Below, piece after piece: positions 9,022 to 17,650 of a DNA stretch of 64,000 nucleotides; the stretch's first letter is position 1, and the number at the start of each line of letters is the position of its first letter. This DNA comes from CAIJXB01 sp964455905. Its GTDB lineage: Bacteria > Chlamydiota > Chlamydiia > Chlamydiales > Rhabdochlamydiaceae. A model generated the notes under the pieces. It searched no databases, was not told where the DNA came from, and saw nothing but the letters and a program-made list of their open reading frames with translations. The stretch lies in the NCBI GenBank assembly GCA_964455905.1, contig CAYVYN010000003.1, positions 240,308-304,307 on the forward strand, read 5' to 3'. Both the position numbers and the translations under genes were made by a program.

Positions 9022-9975
9022 TTAAGCACAGTTTTTAACAAACTCAAAAAGAGCACTTCCCTTTAGATCCTTTTTAAAGATCTCAGCGATTTCTTTTTCT
9101 ATTTTTTCTTGGTTTTTAGGACATGAATTTTTTAAAAGGGTAGAATACATCAGTCCTGTATCTTCAAAAACTCTAGGGTCTTTGATTGCATTTAATTGGA
9201 GATCTAGGATTTCTTTAAATCTATTCCAGTGATGCCTCGATTCAGTCAACTGCTTAAAAAGATCTTTTGTTGAAATGATATAAGCGAGTGTTGCAGCGGG
9301 ATTTTCTACTTGGTCGTAGAGATCTTGTCTATTAGAGGCTTCTAAAAAACCTCTAGCTTTCCCTGAAAAAGAACGTTGTAAAGATGACTTTTCTTTAAAG
9401 ATCTGTCTTACCAGATCGCTTTGCTCTTGAGTTAAGGACGTAATTAAAGAGTTATCAGAAAAAATGTCGTCTCTTTTTATAGGTGAGTAGCTTGATCCTG
9501 TGGAGTCTTTCCGGAGGCTGTGATGAAAATCTGTTTCTTGGGTTGTATTTTTTGTTTCCTCGTTAGTATCTAAATCTATTAGCTCTTTTAAATCAGAACG
9601 AATAGATAATAAAATCTCAGAAGAAGTAACTGCTTGGGATACAGGCATTTGATCATCAGCTTCTTCAGAAACAACAGAGCCAAATGACTCTAGACTACTC
9701 ATACGGAGATTCTCGACAGTAGAATCAGAGTTAAATCGAGGATTGTTACTTGCAATAGGAGATCTTGGACTCATTAGATCGGATGGATGATTTATTGGAA
9801 TTGTTACTTTTAAAGAACATGGCTCTTCTTTTTTTTGCGTATGCGTCGAAAATATTTTTTGTATTTTTTCGAAAATTGCTATTACAAAATTACTTATTTT
9901 TTTTGTGATAGGTTCTATGTATTCGTTAACCCAAGTTGGCAAATACGAATTATATAAATTAGAAATTCGTTGCAT
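9022..9975 (-). CDS. Hypothetical protein, possible secreted effector
   Basis: The 317-residue product is not recognised. The N-terminal 50 residues are amphipathic and hydrophobic (around FVIAIFEKIQKIF). A Ser/Pro/Asp-rich, probably disordered section follows (about 55-165), then a helical C-terminal domain (about 175-317) with many charged residues. A good GGAGG site lies about 8 bases upstream of the ATG at 9975, supporting the start. It is isolated between the fbaB terminator and the AsmA-like gene. A disordered linker followed by a helical domain is common in type III effectors, but this is inference. Confidence 0.75.
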   Translation of the reverse strand: MQRISNLYNSYLPTWVNEYIEPITKKISNFVIAIFEKIQKIFSTHTQKKEEPCSLKVTIPINHPSDLMSPRSPIASNNPRFNSDSTVENLRMSSLESFGSVVSEEADDQMPVSQAVTSSEILLSIRSDLKELIDLDTNEETKNTTQETDFHHSLRKDSTGSSYSPIKRDDIFSDNSLITSLTQEQSDLVRQIFKEKSSLQRSFSGKARGFLEASNRQDLYDQVENPAATLAYIISTKDLFKQLTESRHHWNRFKEILDLQLNAIKDPRVFEDTGLMYSTLLKNSCPKNQEKIEKEIAEIFKKDLKGSALFEFVKNCA

Positions 9976-10079
9976 ACTGATATCCTCCCTATAGATTTGG
10001 TCGTTTTTGTCAGTCTCTTAAAATAAGTGTTTTTTTTAAAGAGAAATGTGAATTTTATGTTAAGATTTATTTAATTCTT

Positions 10080-13000
10080 TTAGCGCTCCCAGGGCAAAGG
10101 GTGTTTTTGAGGGGGCGTTTTGCCTTCACCTCCCGGAGGTGGGATAATTTGATTCAATGCTCCACCAAGAGGTCCTAATTTTTCTAATGCCTTACTACTC
10201 CAAAGAACAAGGGCTGCTATTTTGGTTGTGGCGCTTAAGGTTCCGAGCTCTATGTTGTTTAAAGATCCTTTTATAGGAAATTTTAGCATGTAGTCTTTGG
10301 GGAGTCCTTTAATTCCTAAGGAATCTTGGAGTGTTTTGGCTGAGATTCCAAGTGTCATATTGATGGAGTTGTTAGGTAGATTGATAGGGCCCCAGAACGC
10401 AATGTCATGCTGATTGTCTATTAGAATTTCACTTCTATCTACTTCGATAATTCCTTGGTCTATATGTAACTCTATTGGAGCAAACCATACTTCAATTTCT
10501 TTAGCTTTTGTTTTTTTGGACTTTAAAAGTTTAAGTATCTTATTTAAGGAACCAGCACTTTCACAGTAAATTTTTCCTGGCTCAATTTGTATAAGAGGGG
10601 CCTGTATCTGTGATACAGAAAATGGATTAAGAGGGATAGAAAATTTTCTTGCAGAAACTTCAATAGTGAGTGGATTTGGGGCTGATAGGGATCTAATCGA
10701 AGAGTCTTCACCTTTTAAAAAAAGACGACTCATTTCAGGGGTTAATTGGATTTTTGCAATAGCATTTTCTTGTAGTCTAAAAATACCCGAGACAATCACT
10801 CCATTCATATCGAAGGAAAATTGTGGGGAAGACAATTGTAAAGAGCAAAGGCCTGTAAAATTTTGTAATGAGACTTTAGCATCCATAGAAAAAGAGTCCC
10901 CTATGAGTGGGATAAAGAATTCTTCCGAGGAAGAAAAAGCAACATCTAACGCAAGCGAAGGGATTTGTTTCGCAGTAAGGTCCATCGTTATTTTGGCATT
11001 ACTTATATTTACGCTTCCATCTTCTGAAAAAATTTCTTCTATTTCACTATTTAGTAAAAGAGTTCCTGCTGGTGTCGTTTGAGCTTTAGCTTGGCATACA
11101 ATTTTTTTTTCTTTTTGCCCTTTTTCTATAGAGCAAGACAAGTTGTGTATGCCTAATGCTTTTTGTGAGTTGCTGTTTTTAAAAACCAACTGAGGTGTTT
11201 CTACTTGAGCTTTGATAAAAGAATTTTCAGGATTTATTTTAGTCGAGATGTTCGGTATATGCAGTTCAGTAATTGAGCCTTTTAAAATGCTTTCTTTAAC
11301 AAGGGTGAGGCTCTCAGATATGTTTTGAAATGTATTTGGTGTTAATCTATATTCTAGCTGTAGAGGTTTCATCAAGGAGAGAACATCTTCTTTGAGTTTG
11401 AAGCTGCCTTCTATAAAAAGAAAAGGCGTGTGAATTTTTAGAGATAAGGATTCTTTTTGTTCTTTTTGCTCTAGTTCTATAACACCAGTAATAGTTTTTC
11501 CAAGCAGTATCGAAGGTTCAAATTCTTGCGGAGCAAATTGCTCAAAAAGCTCTATTGGAAAGTTGTCTAGTTTTATGGTTGCACTTGAAATGAGAGCATC
11601 AGGAAAACTCAGAGGTTTTTCAGCAACGCCTTTGCAGTAAATAGTCCCTCTAATATCGGCAAAAAGCCCTTCTGCTTCACTAGTGAACTGGAGCGAATTT
11701 GTTTTCTGAGAAAAAATAAGGTCTAGTTTGCAATTACTAACCGAAGCATTTTTTAGATTTAGATTGGGCACTTTTATTTGAGATCGGACTTCTAGATTTT
11801 TTAAGGGGTCTTGTAAGAAAAAGGAAGTAGGTTGAGCTGTAAAGTAAATTTCTGGATTATTTGAAAGACCCAGATCTTTAAAAAAAGGAAAAAGAGATAA
11901 GATATTTTCTTTGTTTGCTTTATATTCTAAAAGAAGGGGTTTTGTAAGAGCCAAAGAGTTTTCTTTTTCTTTAAATGACCAAGCTGATTCAAGTAGAAAG
12001 GAGGCATTTTCACCAGATAAAGAAATGCGGTCAAAAGAATCTATCTTTAGTTTTAGCGTAAAAGCTTCTTCTTTAAACTGAGAAAAAGAGATAGGGTCAA
12101 ATTGTATCGCACTTTCTAGTTGTAGGGTTTCTTTATTTGTAAAGTCGCTCATTTTTAACTGGTTAAGAAGTAAGGTGGCTTTGGAGTTACTTTGAAAAGT
12201 GTATGTCGCTAAAGCAGAATCTTGTAGAGTAAGAGCTTTGTCTTCTATCGAAAAATTTATTTTTGATAGAGCTAGTAGAGGGGTTTTTCCTTCAAAAGAT
12301 CCTTTAATATGTTCTTTAGTTCCTTCTATATAAAGGGAGAAGTCTATCCATTCTCCGAGTGCATTACTTATAGCTTCTCCAGCTAAGAGGGTCGGTATCT
12401 TTTTAAAAAGACAAGACGAAGAGATTTGAGGCATCAAGCTAAATGGTTCTAAGCAAAGTGTTTCTATTTCTATTTGGGAAGATTTCTTGGGCGAATTTAA
12501 TGTCACTAGCAATGTATTTTCTACTTTCTCGCTAAGGTTTGTGCTAAAGATCGTTGTTTCGATTTTTGCAGAAAGATTGTTTCCTAGTGCAACAGATGGA
12601 ATGGTTGCTTTTACATTAAAGGAGGCTTCTTTAAGTAAGGGTCCTTGTTCTTTAAGAGGAAACGAAAGTTTTTCTATCCGTAAAGAGATGGGTGTGTCAT
12701 TTTTTTGCAACGGAATCTCAATTGGTAGATTTAAACGAGAAATAGGCAAGTGCATTTGAATAAATGCAGGCTCTATTAAAGAAGCAACAGATCCTTGGGT
12801 CGTTAGCTTTATGTCTGTTTGTAGTTTGAGGGCTTGGATAAGAACTTCTAACTTGCAAACGTTGTCTTGGCTATTGGCTATGCACGTCATATCAAGAAAA
12901 GGTCCAATCATTTCTTGGCAAAGATCACTATATTCCGGGTTTGTTAAAGAAAGTAGTTGGTCAATTCCGGCTGTAGGTAAGTGAGAAGATTTTCCTTCTA

Positions 13001-13625
13001 TAGAAAGTTTTAATACAGGGCTGTTTTCTAATACGCCATGTAAAGAAAGGAGTCCTTCTTCTTTTCCATAAAGAGCTTTTGTTTCAAAGGAAACGGAAAC
13101 TAAATCGAGGTTTTTATGGATGTCTATGCAGCAATTTATTGCTGTAAAAGTGCAATCTAATGTTTTAAAGGTCCCGTTGCAAATCGTCAGTTTTCCTACA
13201 AATGGAAGCGGATTTTTTTGCATGTACGTAGAAAAAACCGCAGCGGGATTTAAAGAAGCTGTTTGCACGTTAGGGCTTTTTCTTAAAAAGGAAATTTTTG
13301 CAGGCGTTATTTTTATGTTAGGATTTATTAGCTCGAGCTCTTTAATCGAGTAGGGCTTGCTAATAAGGGTAGTTAGAGACATGGAAGAATTAATAGCATC
13401 GCATTTAAAGTCTAAGTCTTTTGTTTGGTAGGTGATTTTTTCTATTTTTTGAGGTCCTGTCCATTTTAAAGATAGCGTTTCAATGGATACAAACCCAGAA
13501 TTAGGTAGATTAATTATCGATAAAAGAGCTGCTTTACCTGGTTTTGTGGATAGTAAAGAAGGCAAGAAGTATAGGAATAGGGACGGGCATAAGATCCAAA
13601 GCAGCCGTTTTTTTTTTTTAATCAT
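10080..13625 (-). CDS. AsmA/TamB-like envelope protein
   Basis: The 1,181-residue protein has one N-terminal membrane anchor (about residues 7-24, after a KKKK cluster) and a very long beta-rich, low-complexity periplasmic body. The C-terminal region contains SINMTLGISAKTLQDSLGI and LKFPIKGSLNNIELG, which resemble the AsmA-like C-terminal domain. Family members are thought to bridge inner and outer membranes and move phospholipids. Its ATG overlaps the Nudix stop by 8 bp (13618-13625) and has GGAGAG upstream, so translation is coupled. The tail is Pro-rich and charged (IIPPPGGEGKTPPQK). The family call rests on architecture and the C-terminal pattern. A profile search could split AsmA from TamB. 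Confidence 0.7.
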   Translation of the reverse strand: MIKKKKRLLWILCPSLFLYFLPSLLSTKPGKAALLSIINLPNSGFVSIETLSLKWTGPQKIEKITYQTKDLDFKCDAINSSMSLTTLISKPYSIKELELINPNIKITPAKISFLRKSPNVQTASLNPAAVFSTYMQKNPLPFVGKLTICNGTFKTLDCTFTAINCCIDIHKNLDLVSVSFETKALYGKEEGLLSLHGVLENSPVLKLSIEGKSSHLPTAGIDQLLSLTNPEYSDLCQEMIGPFLDMTCIANSQDNVCKLEVLIQALKLQTDIKLTTQGSVASLIEPAFIQMHLPISRLNLPIEIPLQKNDTPISLRIEKLSFPLKEQGPLLKEASFNVKATIPSVALGNNLSAKIETTIFSTNLSEKVENTLLVTLNSPKKSSQIEIETLCLEPFSLMPQISSSCLFKKIPTLLAGEAISNALGEWIDFSLYIEGTKEHIKGSFEGKTPLLALSKINFSIEDKALTLQDSALATYTFQSNSKATLLLNQLKMSDFTNKETLQLESAIQFDPISFSQFKEEAFTLKLKIDSFDRISLSGENASFLLESAWSFKEKENSLALTKPLLLEYKANKENILSLFPFFKDLGLSNNPEIYFTAQPTSFFLQDPLKNLEVRSQIKVPNLNLKNASVSNCKLDLIFSQKTNSLQFTSEAEGLFADIRGTIYCKGVAEKPLSFPDALISSATIKLDNFPIELFEQFAPQEFEPSILLGKTITGVIELEQKEQKESLSLKIHTPFLFIEGSFKLKEDVLSLMKPLQLEYRLTPNTFQNISESLTLVKESILKGSITELHIPNISTKINPENSFIKAQVETPQLVFKNSNSQKALGIHNLSCSIEKGQKEKKIVCQAKAQTTPAGTLLLNSEIEEIFSEDGSVNISNAKITMDLTAKQIPSLALDVAFSSSEEFFIPLIGDSFSMDAKVSLQNFTGLCSLQLSSPQFSFDMNGVIVSGIFRLQENAIAKIQLTPEMSRLFLKGEDSSIRSLSAPNPLTIEVSARKFSIPLNPFSVSQIQAPLIQIEPGKIYCESAGSLNKILKLLKSKKTKAKEIEVWFAPIELHIDQGIIEVDRSEILIDNQHDIAFWGPINLPNNSINMTLGISAKTLQDSLGIKGLPKDYMLKFPIKGSLNNIELGTLSATTKIAALVLWSSKALEKLGPLGGALNQIIPPPGGEGKTPPQKHPLPWER

Positions 13626-14190
13626 GAGTCTCTCCCATCCAGCTCTGGTAAAGATATAGAGCAGAAAGTGTTTTACTGTCTATAAGCTCTCCTTTTAAAG
13701 CAAGGTGTTTAGTTTCTTCCAAAGATACAGGTATTACGTCGATATGGTCTGAATCCTCAGCCCATAAGGGGTCTTCAACAAGGTCTTTTGCCAAAAAAAG
13801 ATGAATGTATTCATCGCAAAATCCAGGGGCTGTATAGATGCCTCCAAGCGAAATGAGAGACTTTGCTTTAAACCCTGTTTCTTCCCGCAACTCTCTATCC
13901 GCGCAATCTAAAGGATTTTCGTTTTTTTCGAGTTTGCCCGCAGGGATTTCTAAGAGAATAGTTTTTGCGGCCCGTCTCCACTGCTTAATAAGAAGTATTT
14001 TCCCATCGGCATTTATTGGGATAATAGCAACTGCTCCTGGATGTTTTACAAGGTCCGAGACGATTTTTTTGCCGTTAGCTAACTCTATTGTTTGTTTATA
14101 GACAGATAGGAGAGGTCCATTGTAGATGCTTTCTTCCTGTTTTATACAAGAAAGCTCAGTTTGCTTTTGTCTTTTTGAACGCTCTTCCAT
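13618..14190 (-). CDS. Nudix hydrolase, ADP-ribose pyrophosphatase-like
   Basis: The 190-residue protein contains a complete Nudix box from G85 to F107, with the metal-binding R99-E100-L-R-E103-E104-T-G106 core. The upstream block KHPGAVAIIPINADGKILLIKQWR is typical of the NudF/ADP-sugar pyrophosphatase subgroup, split here as KHPGAVAIIP and GKILLIKQWR. It probably hydrolyses ADP-ribose or a related nucleoside diphosphate sugar in the cytoplasm. It lies 106 bp downstream of glmS on the same strand and is coupled to the AsmA-like gene. Exact substrate cannot be read from sequence. Confidence 0.92.
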   Translation of the reverse strand: MEERSKRQKQTELSCIKQEESIYNGPLLSVYKQTIELANGKKIVSDLVKHPGAVAIIPINADGKILLIKQWRRAAKTILLEIPAGKLEKNENPLDCADRELREETGFKAKSLISLGGIYTAPGFCDEYIHLFLAKDLVEDPLWAEDSDHIDVIPVSLEETKHLALKGELIDSKTLSALYLYQSWMGETHD

Positions 14191-14296
14191 GATTTTACCT
14201 TATACTTACCTGAAAGGTAGACGGTAAAACTTTTGTTTTTTTTTGTATATTCTAAAAAGGAAAAACTAGAAATAGTAGAGAGCCTATTTTGGATTA

Positions 14297-16132
14297 TTAC
14301 TCTACTGTTACCGACTTAGCTAGGTTTCTAGGTTTATCAATTTCTGTCCCTCTTTCTAAAGCGATATAGTACGCAAGAAGTTGAGTGGCAACAGAGTAAG
14401 GAATACAAGCTAGATCGTCGCTTGTTTTAGGAAGCAAAAGAATATCATCGGCGACTTGTCTAACCTCAGGGGAGTTAATCGATGTTACAATAAGCACAGG
14501 GCCTCCTCTAGCCTTTATTTCCATTAGATTGGAAAGGAGCTTATCTAGTGTTTTTTCATGACCACAAAGGCCTATTGTCGCTAGGTTTTTATCTACAAGT
14601 GCAATGGGTCCGTGTTTCATTTCGCCGGCCGGATAGCCAACGGCATTAATATAGCTAATTTCTTTTAATTTCAGGGCTCCTTCGAGGCTTGTAGCGTACA
14701 TGTAGCTGCGTCCTAGAAAGAAAAAATTGTTGTAGTTTGCGTATTTTTTAGCAAGCGCTTGAATGTTTTCTTTGTCTCTTAGGATCCTATCAATTTGGGA
14801 GGGCAGTTCTTGTAGATGCTGTAAAAGGATTTGCCCTTCAAGAGGTGCAATCGTTTGCTTTAAGTTAGCGATAAATAAGGTAAACAAAGTAAGGACGGTG
14901 AGTTGTCCTGTAAAAGCTTTTGTAGAACATACGCTAATCTCGGGTCCTGCTTTTAAAAAAAGACAGCCATCTGCATCTCTTGTTAAAGTGGAATTGGGAG
15001 CATTGCAAATAGCTAGAACTGTGGCTCCGCGTGCTTTTAGTTCCCTTACGGAGGCTATCGTATCGAATGTTTCTCCAGATTGGCTGATTGCAATTACTAG
15101 CGTGTTTTTTAATAAAACAGAAGTTTTATACCTAAATTCAGAGGCTATTTCTACACGCGTAGGGATTCCGGCTTTTTCTTCTATCCAAGCAGCGGCTATA
15201 AGCCCTGCATGCCAAGAGGTTCCGCAAGCCACTATCAAAATGTGTTCTATCGCGCGTAGTTGTTCGATCGGAATAGTTAGCTCTTCAAAATAAGCACTTC
15301 CGAATTCTTCTAGACATCTTCCTTGTAAAGCTTGTCTAATAGTATCTGGTTGTTCAAAAATTTCCTTTAGCATGAAATGCTCAAAGCCATTTTTTGAAAG
15401 AGAGTGTTTTTCTACAGATAGGCGCTCTAACTTTTTTAAAAGGGAGATAGATTTTTGATCAAAAAGTTGAATGTCACTACAAGATACTACGGCTACTTCG
15501 TTATTTTTTAAGAAAAGAACATCTAGATCGGCGCTGTCAAAAGCGTTTACATCAGAAGAAATATATGCCTCTTGACGGCATGTACTTAGCCCTATTGCTA
15601 TAGGGTTTTCTTTGGCTGAAACAAGAATCGTATCTGCATGATCTTTATGGATCAGCGCAATAGCCCAAAAGCCTTTTAAAAGAGATAATGTTTTTTGGAA
15701 AGCAGCTAAAATGTTTCCCTCGTAATACAAAGCAATTAACTGTGCGATTACTTCACTATCTGTATCTGATTCGAAAATAACGCCGTTTTCTTCAAGCATC
15801 CGCCGTAAGGCAAAGTGATTTTCTATAATTCCATTATGAACAACAGCAATGTGCCGTTTGGTGTCGAAGTGAGGATGTGCATTTTCTTTGGAGGGTTTCC
15901 CATGTGTGGCCCATCTTGTATGAGAAATCGCGTTTTCTAGCTGCAAGGAAACATCATTTAAGGAAAGTTCTAGGTTGCTGATTTTTCCGGTTTCTTTGAA
16001 AAATAAAAGTTTATTTTCTTTGACTCCGGCTATCCCAGAAGAGTCGTATCCTCTATATTCTAAAAATTTTAGTCCGTTTAGGCAGACTGTTATAGGATTT
16101 TTAGGTCCGATATATCCAAAGATTCCGCACAT
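14297..16132 (-). CDS. glmS: Glutamine--fructose-6-phosphate aminotransferase (isomerizing)
   Basis: GlmS makes glucosamine 6-phosphate from fructose 6-phosphate and glutamine, the entry step to amino-sugar, lipopolysaccharide and peptidoglycan precursors. The 611-residue length is standard. MCGIFGYIG opens the class II amidotransferase domain, with Cys2 exposed as nucleophile after Met removal. The two SIS sugar-isomerase domains show ACGTSWHAG and SQSGETFDT, and the protein ends with the typical KPRNLAKSVTVE. There is no sign of a glmS ribozyme in the upstream 16133-16330 gap. Confidence 0.97.
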   Translation of the reverse strand: MCGIFGYIGPKNPITVCLNGLKFLEYRGYDSSGIAGVKENKLLFFKETGKISNLELSLNDVSLQLENAISHTRWATHGKPSKENAHPHFDTKRHIAVVHNGIIENHFALRRMLEENGVIFESDTDSEVIAQLIALYYEGNILAAFQKTLSLLKGFWAIALIHKDHADTILVSAKENPIAIGLSTCRQEAYISSDVNAFDSADLDVLFLKNNEVAVVSCSDIQLFDQKSISLLKKLERLSVEKHSLSKNGFEHFMLKEIFEQPDTIRQALQGRCLEEFGSAYFEELTIPIEQLRAIEHILIVACGTSWHAGLIAAAWIEEKAGIPTRVEIASEFRYKTSVLLKNTLVIAISQSGETFDTIASVRELKARGATVLAICNAPNSTLTRDADGCLFLKAGPEISVCSTKAFTGQLTVLTLFTLFIANLKQTIAPLEGQILLQHLQELPSQIDRILRDKENIQALAKKYANYNNFFFLGRSYMYATSLEGALKLKEISYINAVGYPAGEMKHGPIALVDKNLATIGLCGHEKTLDKLLSNLMEIKARGGPVLIVTSINSPEVRQVADDILLLPKTSDDLACIPYSVATQLLAYYIALERGTEIDKPRNLAKSVTVE

Positions 16133-16330
16133 GCAAGCCTCGTATTAAAAAAGGGGGGTGAGTAAGTGTGTAAGTAACAAAAGTATCATTAGAAAGAGAA
16201 AATCACAAGGAAATCTCTAGGAGTATCTGTGTTTTTTTTGTTTGTTGCTGGTTTGTTTTTAATTTCTTTTTGTTGTTTTTAATTTTTTATTTGTTTACCT
16301 TGGAATTAACTTAATATAATTTATTATTTT

Positions 16331-17569
16331 ATGGATTTTAATTTAGCTGTTAGTTTTTTGCAAAGATCTATGGCAGATGCTGTCCAAATACCTTGGCGTC
16401 GTGAAGAAAAAGAACGGCTCTTGAGTGTCGTTTTAATCAGCCTAAAGCAATTAAGTGATGGTGAGAATGATTCTTTGGGATTACCTTATTCATTTTTGTC
16501 AAAAGGACATTTAACTTCCTTTGATGATGGGTTGTCTTATCAGTTAAATTCGATTAAAGATGTTGGAGCTTCTGAAAAGGTGGTTTTTTTAGTGAGGATG
16601 CTATTTGCTGTTTTGGTGAAGATACCTACTAAAGAGACTCCGTTATCGCTTGAGGGGGAGTTTATTGAGCTCACTTTAGATGATTTTGAAGAATCTGAGT
16701 TAACTGCAGCTCTTTGTTTGGTTAAGAGAGTTTGCTCTATTTTTGATGTTCTTAGGGGTGATGTCTCATCTGACGGTGTAGACGCATTTCCAATAGGGAT
16801 TTCTTCGTTTTTAAGCGGTATTAATAAAGATAAAGAGAAAATAGCATCTTTGTTTTTAAGCACTTTTCCGTTTAGTGGCTTGATGAAAGGTAACTTTTTA
16901 GAAAGGGATTATCAAGAGATTTGCTCCTGGATAACGATGCCTGTTTTCGAAAGCCCTGCAGTTGTTTCTCCACAAGAAAAGATGGAAAAGGAGATTGAGT
17001 CTAAATTTAGCCCTAATTTTTATAAGTTTTTAATGGTTTTTCTGGGAAGGAGCGAAATAGACTCATGGAATGAAATTGCTAGATTAGATGCTATGAATAA
17101 GGTGTGTTATCAATTAGATTTTTTGACTGATAGTAATTTGACACTTTGGGGGGATCCTCAAGATGTGTTTTTAGATCGACTACTTAAGACTTTAATGGAC
17201 TATTCTAGATTGTGCTGGAGCTATAAAAAAGCTGTAGATTTTGGGATAACGGAGGTTGCTGGAGTTGGAGGGGTAAATATAAAAATTTCAAGGACTCTTC
17301 TAGTCGAAATTTCATCTAATCGAGAAGGGGTAGAACTTAATTTTTTAGAAGAAGACAGTGGTTTTTCTGTCACTGTTTCGGCAGCTTTGGATAAAGTTAG
17401 TCCTTGGAAAAGTTGGGTTTTTAAGGGAATGTCTGATCGATATAAAATTCAACAACTTCTATTTAAACGAGAATGCGGGTTGGAATTTGTGAGTCTTGGA
17501 GTTTTGGATCCTGAAACAAAAGAAAACTTTCTTTCTTCGTGGTTTAGAATTGATAACGCGGAAATTTAA
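16331..17569 (+). CDS. Hypothetical protein, short member of a two-gene family
   Basis: The 412-residue product is not recognised. Its N-terminus (around IPWRREEKERLLSVV) and a later block (SPNFYKFLMVFLGRSEIDSW, about 225-244) match corresponding blocks of the next gene, so the two are paralogs with different inserts. The protein is predicted mostly helical with a beta-rich C-terminal domain (about 310-412) and has no signal peptide. TATAAT at 16315-16320 lies so close to the ATG at 16331 that the transcript would have almost no leader, and no Shine-Dalgarno site is visible. It may be a secreted effector, but this is speculation. Confidence 0.8.
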   Translation: MDFNLAVSFLQRSMADAVQIPWRREEKERLLSVVLISLKQLSDGENDSLGLPYSFLSKGHLTSFDDGLSYQLNSIKDVGASEKVVFLVRMLFAVLVKIPTKETPLSLEGEFIELTLDDFEESELTAALCLVKRVCSIFDVLRGDVSSDGVDAFPIGISSFLSGINKDKEKIASLFLSTFPFSGLMKGNFLERDYQEICSWITMPVFESPAVVSPQEKMEKEIESKFSPNFYKFLMVFLGRSEIDSWNEIARLDAMNKVCYQLDFLTDSNLTLWGDPQDVFLDRLLKTLMDYSRLCWSYKKAVDFGITEVAGVGGVNIKISRTLLVEISSNREGVELNFLEEDSGFSVTVSAALDKVSPWKSWVFKGMSDRYKIQQLLFKRECGLEFVSLGVLDPETKENFLSSWFRIDNAEI

Positions 17570-17650
17570 TTTGTTTGTATTAATATTTTATTGAATTTAA
17601 TTAATTTTTAACTTAATTTTAAGTTTTAATTAAATTAAATCTGGTTTCAT

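Noticed and set aside
14763..15293. 176-codon plus-strand frame within glmS
   Set aside because: It lies wholly antisense to conserved glmS coding sequence and has no ribosome-binding site.
16133..16330. Possible glmS ribozyme or riboswitch upstream of glmS
   Set aside because: The region is simple AT-rich sequence with no recognisable conserved core.
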